A stretch of 64,000 bases of DNA, taken from Phytophthora hibernalis (taxonomy: Eukaryota; Oomycota; Peronosporomycetes; Peronosporales; Peronosporaceae). This document shows positions 22,708-34,270 of the stretch, piece by piece. The stretch lies in contig JAAKBF010000171.1 of the NCBI GenBank assembly GCA_012656075.1, positions 372,001-436,000 of the forward strand, given 5' to 3'. Numbering within the stretch: position 1 is the first letter of the stretch; each line of letters opens with the position of its first letter. The notes below the pieces were generated by a model, which was not told where the DNA came from, did not search any database, and saw only the letters and a program-made list of their open reading frames with translations. The translations under genes were made by a program, and so were the position numbers.

Positions 22708-23063
22708 TAAATAGTGGTAATCACGGTTAGAAAGTAAGTATGTATCACCAACCAATCAAATCAAACCTTCAACTTTCAACTGTGAGGGTCTGCTGATCCC
22801 GTCGGTCTCCAGAACGCTTTTATTGGCTGGTATTTGTCCGACACGGACGAGGAGGACGACTGAAGTCGCGGGCGAAGACGGTGTGATCGATGCTTCTGCT
22901 CGTCTTCCTCTCCCAAACACAGCAGCCAATCAGGTCAAACCTTCACCTCCTGCTCAAACCTTCGTCTTTTTGCAGGAAAGTTTGAGTTGAAAAAGACGGT
23001 ACACGAAGGTTTGATCTTATTGGCTGCCCAAACATACTTTCCAACCGTGATAACCACTATTAT
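22708..23063. mobile_element. MITE-like element with terminal inverted repeats
   Basis: The ends are inverted copies of each other: AATAGTGGTAATCACGG (from 22710) pairs with the end at 23061, and similarity continues for about 50 bp through AAAGTA(AG)TATGT and an (A)CCAAT(C)AAATCAAACCTTC block. Inside, AAACCTTC recurs several times in both directions, giving a second, inner inverted repeat (about 22950-23015). There is no coding sequence. The left end is itself part of a palindrome (ACCACTATTT/AAATAGTGGT at 22697-22718), as if two ends abut. It lies about 160 bp upstream of the VPS2 start. Confidence 0.7.
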
Positions 23064-24139
23064 ATAATATTCACAGAAAAAATATTCTACGTTTCAGGCA
23101 TTTTGGCACATTTCATGATGAGTTGTTGGGCCAGGCATGACAAGTTAATGTCGATACAGCCGTGGTTGCGGTGACAAGCCGGCGCGCTGCACCGTACTCG
23201 CGTACGAGCCGAAGACTGCAGTGATAACGCTGCATCACGTGCATCCTCCGCCAGAACTCATCCAGACGCGACGCAACGGACGCTGCCGTTGCCCAGAGCG
23301 CTGACGTCGCTGCTGCCAAGAAGCCGCCGCTGCACGGGCGCTGCCTCCTGCTGGACTTCGCCTGAGAGCGAAACTCCTACGTGCTGCTGCGACAGCATAT
23401 GGCGCTGCCTGGAGCGGGGCGTTGCCAGTGTGAGTCGAAACCTGCTGCTGCTGCACAGACGCTGTCTGGTGCTGGATGCTTCCCTGCCGGTGAAATGCCT
23501 GAGTGCTGCTGCGCACTCACAGCAAGCAAGTCACAGACAAGTACGTTAGATGTAACCACTGCTAATATAACGTGCGGGTTGCGGAGGTAGGCTAGGCGGA
23601 AGTAGCGCGCTGCGCGCCAGCTCATTCGAGCTCACTTCTCAACTCACCTCCGCCGAGTCAAGCCCTTCAAGTCCATGTAAGGTGTAAGCCCTTGCTATCT
23701 CCGGCGTCACCGTAGTTTTCCCCTTCCTGCGGAAGTCCTGCAGCAATGACTTGCAGCAACGGCGAGGACTCTGCGAGCCCCAAACCCGATTCCCCGTCGC
23801 AGTTTATGAGCTCAAACTTTACCCAGACACCCAATCAGCTGACAGCGTCAAAAGGAGGCGGTCCTGTGATTGGCCGTGACCATCCATCATCATAGACCAA
23901 CATTGGAGAAGGTCAAGAGCTCCCATTGGCTGTTAATTGGGCTATCGCCAGCGGCACGGCCCAGAAGCACAGGCTTTTTCGCCCCGGAGCCGCAGAAGAC
24001 GTTCGAAGTTCGGCCACGATCGACTCCACTGTCGCGCCCGCGTTCGATCGTCTACAGTCAAGCTCCTACTACCTATCGAGCCTACGTATCTGCTGGTGCT
24101 GTGGAATCTGCCAGCGCGCAGAGCACCGACGCTACGACG
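23064..24139. other. Region without recognised gene between MITE and Copia element
   Basis: Open frames on both strands are GC-rich and overlap (Ala/Arg-biased translations), which suggests compositional open frames. A short Ser/Pro-rich frame starting at 23745 is open for 49 codons but has no support. The 5' LTR of the Copia element would be expected here; I could not find a copy matching sequence downstream of 28700. Confidence 0.35.
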
Positions 24140-25310
24140 ATGCCAAGGATGGAGACAGTAACGAAGTTCGACGTCGGCCGGAAGCTCTTCCAGCCGGCTG
24201 AGTACATGACGTGGCGCATGCGCGTCATAGCCGGGCTCTACATGTCCCGCCTCGAGCGGATCAAGCAGGGAAAGGAGCCGTACGACGACCGAATGACCCC
24301 GGCGCAGAAAAACTGCTGGGATGTGCGCCACCGCAATGCGCAAGGACTGTTAGTTTCGTGTATTTCTGATGAAGTTCTACTACGCTACGATGACGTGGTG
24401 GTTGCGGCGGACCCCATACAGTTTTGGGACCGCATCTACCAAGACTTTGGCCGCGGTCCAGGCGTTAACACGGGCATGATGCTGGCGCGCGGAAGCTCCA
24501 AGTGGAAGAGGCAGTAGAGTCAAACATCAATGACCTACTGCGAATGCAGCGCATCCTGGCCGATAACAACGACCCCATTCCGGATTGTCGCGTGGCGAGG
24601 CTCATGGTGACCAACGCCATGAATGTCTACCCGAAGTTCACCGACGACGTGACCCGCCGTGGCATCCAGCCCGATGAGTTCACTATCTACGCGTCGTGTG
24701 CAGAGCTAGTTAGTGCAGAGATGACTGCTCGCGCCCTCGAGCAACGTGGTGGTGCTTCAAGCGGTGGACGAGGTCTCTCCAGCGGAAGGCCTCCACTGCA
24801 AATTTCACTTAGCAGGGTGCGAAAGGCAAGAATCCACGCCGGTGTGGTGGCAAGTACGGTGGTAACCGTAGTCGCTCCCAGTCCAGTACGTCATCGACGA
24901 GTTCGCGTGCGTCGAACATGGCGAAGAAAAGGCAGAACTCGTGCTGCAAGGTGTGCGAATTGAAAGGACATTGGAAAGGCGACAAGGAATGCAGTGGACA
25001 TTCCCAGCAAGCAGCTGGAACTGAAGAACGTGGAGACAACCGGATGCAGATTTTCTCCGGCGGCGTCTTCACACGCAATCAACGTGGTGGTGCGCATCAG
25101 CCACCACCTCCAGTGGTGCATCAGCCACCACCTCCAGTGGTGGGCTTTACGTTTGATCACGTGCGTGCGGTGCTGGGACAACAAGCGACAAGAAAATTGC
25201 AAGACGGAGTGCTGTTCAATCCGAATCCGCCGCTAGCTGCAGCACATTCAGAGCAGTTTTCGCCGACATCGACGCCACAACGATCACCTATAATCTCACG
25301 AGGGGATTAG
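24140..25310 (+). pseudogene. Copia gag with zinc knuckle
   Basis: The gag frame starts at ATG 24140 (MPRMETVTKFDVGRKLF) and reads FQPAEYMTWRMRVIAGLYM and DPIQFWDRIYQDFGRG, then shifts at about 24510 into NDLLRMQRILADNNDPIPDC. A zinc-knuckle-like CKVCELKGHWKGDKEC follows at about 24943-24990; the spacing C-x2-C-x4-H-x6-C differs from the usual x4 before the last Cys. After it a 24-bp unit is duplicated at about 25098-25143, encoding HQPPPPVV twice. These are remnants of the nucleocapsid protein. Confidence 0.75.
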
Positions 25311-25599
25311 TGATCATGGTATTCTATGATCATGACGACAGCCATCTGCCAAGTTTGGCGCCGGACGAGATGGATTGGTTGTTGGATAACGTATCGCAAG
25401 TCAACTTGTGTGGTGATCTGTCATGCATCTCTTACGTTGAGCATGGGAATATTGAGAGCTGAAGATGGCATTGGGCCAAACTGAATCTTTGGAAGCGAAT
25501 GGCAGTGTAGCCATGCGAGTGGTGAACGAGATCACGGGCCAGTGGGAGCCCCGCTGATTGGACGACGTTCACTATTCGCCGAACGCCATGTTATTTCAT

Positions 25600-28500
25600 T
25601 AGCCTTGGCTATATGCAAGCCTGCAGCTTTGCAGTCAAGTTCAGCGACGACCAGCGCACTGCGAGGCTAGTGAAGTACAAGATCAAGCTGCGCTTTGATC
25701 GCTACGACAATTTGTACGGCTTACGAACGAAGCCTTCACTCCGGCGTGTTGTTGCCATTGAAGACCGCAAGAATGTGATGGGGTTGTTGTACAACCGCCT
25801 CGGGCACGTGAACATGAAACCCATTCGTGAGTTGGCTGTAAGCAAGGTCGATTTCGGCGTTAACGTGAATCAGAAGGCACTTTCTGCCTACGACTGTGTA
25901 CCCTGTTTATCCGCTAAGCAAAAACGCATGTCCTACCAGCGTAATCCTGCTCATCGTCGGAACTCATTGGAGAAGATCTCCGTGGACCTGTGTTCCATTA
26001 AACAAGACACGATTACGGGGAAATGATGTTTATGCTAGTAGTTGACGAAGCTACGCGTTTTAAGTACTGCGGAACAAGAGTGAAGCAGTGGACAGGTTGC
26101 AGACGCTGATCTTGCACCTGAACACGAAGTTCCTGCGGAACAAGCACAAGGAAGGTAGTGAGCCTGCATTCGGATCAATGTGGTGAGTTCCAGATCAACA
26201 AGTTACGCACCTTGTGCGACGGACAAGGAATCACCATGCAGTATACAAACGCGTACATGCCAGAAGAGAATGGCATTGTGGAGAGAACAAATGGACTCGT
26301 GCTGCCACGACTTCGTGCTGTATTACATGCAACTAGCCAGACGAATTTGCTGTAGGAAGCTCTCCTCCACGTCGTGGACACGGTGAACAAGCTGCCGACG
26401 GCTGCGCTGTCACGTAAGTCGCCACACGAGGCTCTCTATAAGAAGAAACCTACCCTATGGTACCTATGGACCTGGGGTTGCTTGGTGCATGCCCATGTAT
26501 CTACCGAGATAACGACAACGCGAGACAAGCTCGACCCGCGCGCCGAGCTTGCACTACTGCTGGGCTACTCTACAGATACGAAAGGATACAAGCTATTAGA
26601 TCTGAAGACAGGATCTATCACGCACAAGCGAAGTGGGAACGTGTTGTGCCATGAAAGACTTCTGCTTCTCAAGCCCACGTACGCCAGCTACTTCTGAACA
26701 CCTACGAGCATGGTGATGAAGACTTACCTGTGTAGATCCCGGTAGTGCCGATCGTGAATTCACTTGAAGACCACCCTCTGTTTCCTGAAGCCGGAGATCC
26801 GCCAAGAACGACCGTCTCATCGAAGCCTGTACCACTCGGTAGCGAGCCCGAGTTAGTAGCCAGTTACGAGCAAGTGGGAAAGCCAGACGTACCTGTTCAG
26901 CTGTCGGTGAAACCATCAACTAATGCGGAGGCAAGCTGCCCGCATCGCTTAGCTAAACGGTTGAAGACAAGAAAAATCAAGCGTCAGTTGCGAAAGAATC
27001 CTGCCAAGGACAGTGCTGATGATGACTTGTACGAGCCTCCGAAGAAGCTACCTGCTGCTGTAGGACACTGTGATAGCCACACTCGCCGCGCGAGGAAGGT
27101 GTCAGCTCATCTGAAGAAGTACATCGTTGGGTCGGTCATCGACACGAAGCAAGACATTCCTATCCCGACCACTTACAAGCATACGAAGCAGAGCGACCAC
27201 TGACCGGGGTGGGAAGTCGTCATGCAGGGGTAGTTGGCGTCGCTGCGCCAACACGGGACCTGGATGTTAGTCGCAAGAGCAAAAGCAAATGATCAAACTG
27301 TCATCACAAACAAGTGGTTGTACACGGTCAAGTGTGATGCACAAGGACGTGTGAAGCGGTTCAAAGCCCGCCTCGTCATTCATGGATTTAAGCAGCACTT
27401 CGGCATAGACTACCTGGAGACATACGCACCGGTGATTCGTTTCGAGACGATCAGAGCTGCGATTCTGTACGCTCGGAAGCGTGGATGGGACGTCAGGCAG
27501 TATGACGTCAAGACCGCTTTCCTGTACGGACTACTGGAAGAGCTCATGTTGGTTCTACCGAAGGATTACCTGGTGGCAAGCTAATCTGCTATCTCATCAA
27601 GTCCCTGTATGGGTTAAAGCAAGCCCCGGCAGTTTGGAACAAGACGTTGCACGTCTTTCTAGTCAGCTTAGGATTCATAAGGACTTGATAGCGACTATGG
27701 TCTCTACGCGAAGTATAAGGGCGCGGGTGCTTATGGGACCAACTGTATTGTGTTTCAAAATTGCAGCGCAACTTGAAGCCAAGTTCACTTTGATCAGCAT
27801 AGATGAAGTGAAGTACCCGCTTGGGATCGAGATCACGTTGGATGCAGCAAACGACCAAGTGATTTACAGTCAACGATCCCATACTGACAAGCTTTTACGA
27901 AAGTTTGGTCTCGCTAGTTCCGACGGCTACTGGACACCTCAAGCTACGAGTGAATCCAGGGCAAACTTGAAGCAGCTAGCAGAGCTCGCTGGTATGCCGT
28001 ACCGTGAATTGGCTGAAGGATTGCAGTATCTCGTGTCTGGCTCGCGGCCAGTTATCACGCATACTGTGCGACATCTCGGGAGGTACCTGTCATACTACAC
28101 AGAGAGTCATTTCCGAGAAGCGCAGCGGGTGCTGCCTTACCTGCTGCAAACACGAGACTACACACTCCACGTGGATGTTATCCATGGAAACGATGTCTGT
28201 ATTACGGTGTTTACGGACTCGGACTACGCTATGATCCTGGTGACTCGAAGTCTGTCTCAGGCTACGTTACTCTTCCTCTTCTTGATGAAAATGCTATCTC
28301 CAATGGCTCACGCAAAGGGCGTCAATGCCCAATCGAGCACGGAAGCGGGGTATATTCCGATGAGTGAGGGCGTGAAGGACGTACTTTGGACCGTGGGATT
28401 GTGTGAGGAGCTGAAGTGGCCTGCAGCCACACCACTGCTGCGCGGTGACAATCAGACAGCGCTTTACTTGACAGCGAAGCCTGGCAAGCACTCCAACACA

Positions 28501-28700
28501 AAGCACATCAACAATTAGTTTTATCTCATCCGGCACACGGTTGAAGAAGGCAAGCTGTATACGTTTCACGTGCCGACAAATAACAACACCGCGGACATCA
28601 TGCCAAAGCCTCTCGCAAGGGACAAGTTTGGTAAGTTTTGTTCGCAGCTTAAGGTGCTGCCTCTCGAAGGGAAAAACTCTGAGGGGCAAAATTGCGGCTG
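25600..28700 (+). pseudogene. Copia pol: integrase, reverse transcriptase, RNase H
   Basis: 25613-26026 carries the pre-integrase block LLYNRLGHVNMKPIREL and CVPCLSAKQKRM. 26158-26355 has the integrase acids in LHSDQCGEF and NGIVERTNGL. 26374-26697 is the integrase C-terminus (SPHEALYKKKP, LLGYSTDTKGYKLLD). 27234-27584 begins the reverse transcriptase (FKARLVIHGFKQHFGIDY, ETYAPVIRFETIR, YDVKTAFLYG); the YVDD-type active site is not preserved between 27600 and 27800. 28190-28520 is RNase H (VFTDSDYA, STEAGYIPMSEGVKDVLW, RGDNQTALYL, HSNTKHIN), followed in another frame by NNTADIMPKPL at about 28580. Multiple frameshifts and stops occur. Confidence 0.85.
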
Positions 28701-28953
28701 CTGGGCACATGAATATTATGAGTTAGATTCATACGGGTATAACATTTTGCTGTCGTTAATGTGCTAATTTTGGTTAGCTTTTGTTTATTGTCCATAACAT
28801 GGCGGCCCAAAAATGTATTTAACCAGCTTTACTAGAATTTATTCTGCGCTAGAAGAAGGTTAGGCCGTGTTCTCTGGATTTTACATCCATAGTCTACCAA
28901 GGATTGCAACGAGGTCTGATTCCATGCTTTTATAAAACCTTTGTTAAGTTGAT

Positions 28954-29190
28954 TTAGATAGTTCGTATCTCAGCAACGCCGGTGGGCTTGCGGGTGTTGT
29001 GCAGCACCTTGAATTTACGGCTAAAGCTTTCGTAGTCGCGTTCACCCACGCCGCGACCACGTTTGGAGTTGTACGCGTTGGCGAGACGCTCCCATTCGTC
29101 ATTGCCGAGCGGAAGGTGCTTCTCGACGAACGCGAGTAGGCGGCGCACTTCCTGTTGCTTGTAGTTCGAGATACCTGTAATATTTGCCAT
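28954..29190 (-). pseudogene. DUF6818-like (Myb/SANT-type) domain fragment
   Basis: A 78-codon open frame reads NYKQQEVRRLLAFVEKHLPL, GNDEWERLANAYNSKRGRG and ERDYESFSRKFKVLHNTRKP followed by TGVAE. From memory this layout (three Trp/hydrophobic helices, RxxExLPxGxxEWERxxxxYN, RKFKxLxxxRKPTG) matches the DUF6818 proteins that are abundant and transposon-associated in oomycetes. It ends at a stop soon after the domain, so it is a short copy or fragment. The frame just upstream (29191-29424) is in the same orientation, but I do not recognise it. Confidence 0.6.
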
Positions 29191-29562
29191 CTAGATGCAG
29201 TACATTATCACGTTAGGACATCTAGAAGCGCCACAATAGCGGAAGATCACGCACCGCGTACCAGGGACGGGGGTGAAGGAGGCGTGTTGGCGTTTGGAGG
29301 TCAGGACTTGGCAAAAGCCGACTTTCCGGTTGCCGAAGCGCTCATCAAGTTCCGCGACAGGAGGCGGTGCCTCACGGTCAAGCACACCGGGCATGACTGC
29401 CCTAATTGACGGGCTACATAACATCTACGGTGCATGCGTTAAACAGATATGCACCCTCGGCGAGGTTCAACAGGTTTTCAACCCATGCGCAGAGAAGTTC
29501 CAAGTCATGGGTAATACCTCCCTACGATCAAGATCATTTACTCTTCGGCATTTGAGACTGTT

Positions 29563-29732
29563 TGATGTATCACTCGCTCTTTGAGAGCAAAAGCTAAAAT
29601 GAATTCATTTTAAGTGTTAGCGGTAAGATCACCTGTCTTCTCCTTGACTTTATCTTGGAACTTTCCTTCTTCAGCGCTCTCGGGGAACTTCTTCTACGAT
29701 AGAGTCTTGACCTGTCAGTCTGTCACCATCGG
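29563..29732 (-). repeat. Downstream copy of terminal direct repeat (candidate 3' LTR)
   Basis: It matches 33024-33193 over its full length, with shared blocks such as CACTCGCTCTTTGAGAGCAA and AGAGTCTTGACCTGTCAGTC. Part of it overlaps the last open frame of the integrase tail. Confidence 0.65.
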
Positions 29733-32395
29733 TCGCTTGGCTCAACATCTTCGCCATGGTTGATGACTTGAACGGCGTGACTCTACGCATGTGAATCCGC
29801 TCGTGATATCTGCCCTTGTCGATCACAAGGACACCGTCGTTTCGAACACCGAATACGCGAAACGAGCCGTTGTAAAACTGTTGTAGCTTGGGGGCTTGGG
29901 TCACTACGAGCAACCATCACAAGATCTTCTGGTGCGTATTCATGTTCTTCACGCGCTTGGTTTCTCGTGTACTCGTGGTCCGCACACGATTTTCCTTGCG
30001 TTGCTGCTGCTGCTCCCAGTTCACGTTGGCCAAAATATCAAACAGCATGTCTCTTCCACATGCAGCTTGGCTTAGCGACAGTGCGCTCATCGTATGGTGC
30101 TGTGCTCGGAGGGCGAACATAACCGCCGAAAGGCAGTTCTCCCATTCCCCTTCGTCGTGATAGTTTCGGTCCTGAGCTTGTGGTTAATAGATCTGTGAAT
30201 TCTCTCAACGACTCCGTTGGCGGGCGGATTCTTGGCCATAATGCTAACACGGGTGACGCCGTAGGATTCCAACAGCTCTTGAAATTCTCCTTTGAATTCA
30301 AAACCTTGGTCGCAAATGCATTGCTGCGGGCGAGGGTACCGATTGAACCAGACATGATCCACAATACGAGCCGCTTCTGAACTTGTGTCGTCATCCAGGC
30401 TTGCGATCTCCAGTAACCGCGTAGTCGTATCAATGATCGTCATAGCTCTCCATTGTTTCCGCTACCAGGGTGTCAACAGCATATCGGCCCAATGTCGCAC
30501 CTCGACCGTTCTAGTCGGTACCTTCCCGCATTTCATCCCTCGATCCTTACTGCGGGCGCAAGTTTCACAGTTCCTCACCCATTGGTGTACTGCTTCCGTC
30601 ATTTCCGGCCACGTGAAGACATTCTTCAAGGATTCGAGCATAATGCGCTCTCTGGATGCTCGAGCCAGGGATGGTACGTTCGCATCACCTTGATAACTAG
30701 CTCTAACGGCAGTATGACCTTCCCACTCGCCTTGCTGACAAACACCGTAGTGCAGCCAATCGCGCGCCGTGCAATCGTCAGTCCTTCGTGAAGTCCTGAT
30801 CGTTGCTGCGCTTCTGCGATTTCTTCGAGCGAAACCGAACTCAGCGGGGGTGATCAACTTCAACGGGTACCGTCAGTGCATCACCATTGCTTGCCACCTT
30901 TCTTCCCGATGGGGCAGTCGGGATAGAGCGGCGGCCACACGATTGTCATGTCTTTGAATATATATCGTCGCCGGCCCGTATTCCTCGATTTCAAGGCGCC
31001 ATCGAAGAGTTTGTTCATTATTGAACGTTGCTTGGATAGAGTTCTTGTGATCCGTGGCGATGCGCGGTCTTCGCCCCGACAGTATCGAGCGAAACTCTCT
31101 CAGCATTTCTACTACACAGAGAAGCTCCTTTTGCTCATCGTATAGTGCTGTTACACTTCCGCGACCAGAATGCCACCGGTTTTCCGTCCTGCATAATCCC
31201 CCGCCCAGTTGATTCGACGAAGCATCCGTGTACAGGTCAAATGTCTTATCAAAGTCTGGATAGACGAGCAGCACTTGCTGTGCAATCATCCTTTTGCTGC
31301 TTCAAAAGCTTGTTGTTCAATCCGCGTCCCCTGAAATGGTCGTTTGATCGACGTTAGCGCTGTCATCGATGCCAAAGTCTTAGAGCGATGGTGTCACATG
31401 TCTTTGTAGTAATTGATCATGCCAACGAATCTTCTGAGGTCACGGATGTTTCGCGGCTCTTCTAGTTGAAGGATTGCCTCAATCTTTTCGCTATAGGACG
31501 CTTGCCTTCTGAGCTTACACGGAATCCCAGGTACTCGACCTCCTTCGTGTAGAACTTGCTTTTTGTAGCGTGAATCACTAATCCTGCTTCTTGGATTCTT
31601 CCCAAGACCACTTGAAAATGCTCCATGTGCTCATCAAAGCTATTCGAGAAACCCACAACATCATCGAGATAGATTCGAACAACCGGGAGATCACCTAGCA
31701 ACTGCATCATGACTGCATGGAATTCATCAGGGGCTGTGTTAATTCCCATCGACAGCCGGCAGTAACGGTACTTCCCCACGGTAATACAATCGCAGTGAAC
31801 GGACGACTCTCTTCGCCGACTCCCTACTGTAATACCCCACCAGTAGATCGAGAGCGCTCACGTACTCGGGTTGCGGTAATTCTCGAAGTAAATCTTGTAT
31901 CTTGTTCAGTGGATAGTATTGACGCTCAATGCATCAATTCAAAACTCGAAAATCCGAAAAGAACCGAACTGTTCCGTCTTTCTTATCAATGACAAATGCA
32001 AAAGCTGCCCATTGATACTCCTTATCTGGTTCCAGTACGCCAAGCTGCACAAGCCTTTCCACTTCGCGCTGGACAGCTTCACGATGTATGAGAGGGATCG
32101 GATACGAACGAGGCACGCTGCCATGTTTTATCGGCAACCGGTATGGTTCGAGCTTCAATGTCCCTAGTCATCGCTGGAACGCAACCTTGAATGACCGGAG
32201 GATGCCCAGCAATCTCAACTTTTGTTCCAGAGTGAGGTGGTCCTTTGGAATTAACGTCTCCAACTTAATATCATTTCCGGTCACACCATGAATTCGCACG
32301 GTTCGATCCTCGCTAGTCGTCACAGCGAAGGCAATTCGCTCTTTTGGTCCCGGTTTTGATTCCCGGGTTCGTGCCATCGTTATCGGCATTGTCAA
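29671..32395 (-). pseudogene. Gypsy pol: reverse transcriptase, RNase H, integrase
   Basis: Reading downwards: 32158-31934 has the start of the reverse transcriptase (YPIPLIHREAVQREVERLVQ, WAAFAFVIDKKDGTVRFFSD). 31779-31462 follows with YRYCRLSMGINTAPDEF and the active site RIYLDDVVGFS. 31289-30873 is RNase H (FDLYTDASSNQLGG, RIATDHKNSI, NRVAAALSRLP). 30660-30462 is the integrase zinc-binding region (CETCARSKDRGMKCGKVPTR). 30443-30087 is the integrase core (IIDTTTRLLEIASLD, CICDQGFEFKG, NPPANGVVERIHRSI). 29913-29671 is a C-terminal tail. Stops and frameshifts separate nearly every block. Confidence 0.85.
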
Positions 32396-33023
32396 TCCAT
32401 CCCATCGAATCTCTCGAGCTTCATAGTCAATAACGATTCCTTGCTGCTATAGGAAGTCGGTTCCGAGGATCAAGGGATACAACAGCTTGTCCACGATTTT
32501 TCACCCCTGCATACCGACTCGTTTGTCTGAGAACCCTGGCAGCACAAATGGATGCGTCATTGCTCATACTGATTTTTGTTGCTCATTGTTCACATTCCGA
32601 TACCAGGTTGGTGTGCCCTGGGGCTTATACCATGACACCACTTATGTCGCCACGAGTGATGTTGTTGCTCCTGTGTCCAACAAAGCCGTGTACGTCTGCT
32701 TACTCAGCGGGCGTTTCAGCGTCACTTTCACCACCAATGCTGATATTTGTCGATGCCAATATCACTCGTGCACTGACTGCACTGCATCTCCATGACTCTC
32801 TTGTTCTGCGTGTCAATAATGTGCCAAATCCGATTCCACGCTAGCCACAGTAGTGGCAGCCGCATGTTGAACACCCTGTGAACGGTTTCATGCGTGTTCC
32901 CGCTTCATGTTTTGAAGTCCATCTCCTCGCGACCGATATCGAGGGGACTGTGGGTTGCGAAAGCACTCGTCATTTTTGTGATAGTTCCACACATTTCCTT
33001 TGGCTTTGTTTGAAATTTCAAAT

Positions 33024-33193
33024 TGATGTGTCACTCGCTCTTTGAGAGCAACAGTTAAAGTGAATTCATTGTAAGTGTTAGCTATACGATCAACTGTCTT
33101 CTCCTTGACCTTATATTGGAACTTTCTTTCTTCAGCGCTCTCCGGGGAACTTCTTCCACGATAGAGTCTTGACCTGTCAGTCGGTCACCATCA
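33024..33193 (-). repeat. Upstream copy of terminal direct repeat (candidate 5' LTR)
   Basis: Partner of 29563-29732. The similarity extends about 10 bp further on the outer side (GCCAAGCGA in element orientation), which is unusual for an LTR boundary and leaves open that this is a duplicated coding segment. Confidence 0.6.
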
Positions 33194-33202
33194 GTCGCTT
33201 GG

Positions 33203-34270
33203 CACATCATGCTATCGTCGAGTTGCAAAGTGGTCTACCCCTGTCAGCGAACCAGGTTTAAGCGGGTAGAGCGCTTCATCTAGACAATGTCTGCCCCACG
33301 ATCCAAAGCTGCAGTTAACAAAGACTTCACCACATCAGTTCTCCGCTAAATCTAGTACCCGTGGCGTTCGGGTCATGCGGACGCGGAGTACAGCTCTCTC
33401 CTGCTCTGTGCACTGCCGACAAGCAACGTATGTGAAAATCTGTTTTAGGGATGTTATCTTGTGTTGACCTTTCTCCGCTGCCACGCTGCCACAAGCTTTC
33501 AGACTTTGATGTTTATATGTGCTAATCCCGGCATGTAATACTTCGCGTCCCTCTATGATTGTACCGAGGGTAAAACAGTAGGCGCCAGGCGAACAGCCGC
33601 GACAGTGCATTGGGTTCTTTTGGGGGCCGTCTGCTGGGCTTGTTAGGCCACAAACTACAAAGGTGTGAGATAGGGCAGGCAGCCGTCAGGCATTGCGCAC
33701 CGCAAAAAGTGTATGTATTCACGTACACAAAATGGCTATAGGCCTATAGTCACACCATCCAAGCTTCTCATAGCCAGCAATATTCGTCGTCATACGCCGT
33801 TTAGCTGTGTGTCTCATACTCATGAAAGAGGCACACGGCGTAGAAATCCGCGTGTCGCGCATAAGGTAGAGTCAAGGATCGGGCATGTCGGTCACTGTCA
33901 GTAAGGGTATTGGTTGCCGCACTGGTATGCACGTCTACATCTCTCACTCCTACTCGCTCTCGGCGATAACAGCTCTAGTCGACGCGGCCACACACACGCA
34001 CCACCATGTGTTCACTCAGCAAGTCACATAAGTCGTAATCGTCCCGCATAATCTCCAACTCGATCGCCGTCGCCCTTTATCCGGTAATGACAGCCGTTAG
34101 TGACATAAATGAACCATGTTGTGGTGCAACCACACAAGACCAATACAACTTCCTTGGTCATTCGGCATACTCTATGTCAATAACCTCAACGTCTGGTCAT
34201 TACGCCGTTCTAAATAGAGCTGTAAAACAGTTGTCGTAGCCGTATCCGCCGTAACAGCAGTTGCTGCACA
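33203..34270. other. Region without recognised gene
   Basis: Reverse frames such as 33335-33610 are open but match nothing I know. No repeats or RNA genes are evident. Confidence 0.4.

Larger units (their letters stand above)
24140..28730 (+). mobile_element. Ty1/Copia retrotransposon, degenerate, LTRs not found
   Basis: Domains follow in the Copia order on one strand over 4.6 kb: gag, zinc knuckle, pre-integrase, integrase, reverse transcriptase, RNase H. Frames break many times, so no polyprotein is intact. I could not match an LTR pair in 23.1-24.1 kb against 28.7-28.95 kb; a purine-rich GAGGGGCAAAA at 28681-28691 is a possible polypurine tract. The element sits between host genes on the left and a Gypsy element of opposite orientation on the right. 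Confidence 0.85.
29563..33193 (-). mobile_element. Ty3/Gypsy retrotransposon with candidate 170-bp terminal repeats
   Basis: On the reverse strand a degenerate gag/protease region, reverse transcriptase, RNase H and integrase follow in the Gypsy order. The coding part is bracketed by two direct repeats of about 170-180 bp (29563-29732 and 33024-33193) that differ by roughly 10 %. In element orientation the upstream copy begins TGATGGTGACC and ends GACACATCA, so it has the TG...CA ends of an LTR; the downstream copy begins CGATGG. No target-site duplication was found, and the internal space before the reverse transcriptase is too short for a normal gag, so the copy is probably deleted. Confidence 0.7.

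Noticed and set aside
8000..23000. Search for RXLR or Crinkler effector genes in the gene island and its edges
   Set aside because: The only secreted-type protein (17563-18556) has a transmembrane helix and no RXLR/dEER or LFLAK motif.
23113..23640. Ala/Arg-rich open frames on both strands
   Set aside because: They overlap on opposite strands, have no domain, and the bias follows GCTGC-type composition.
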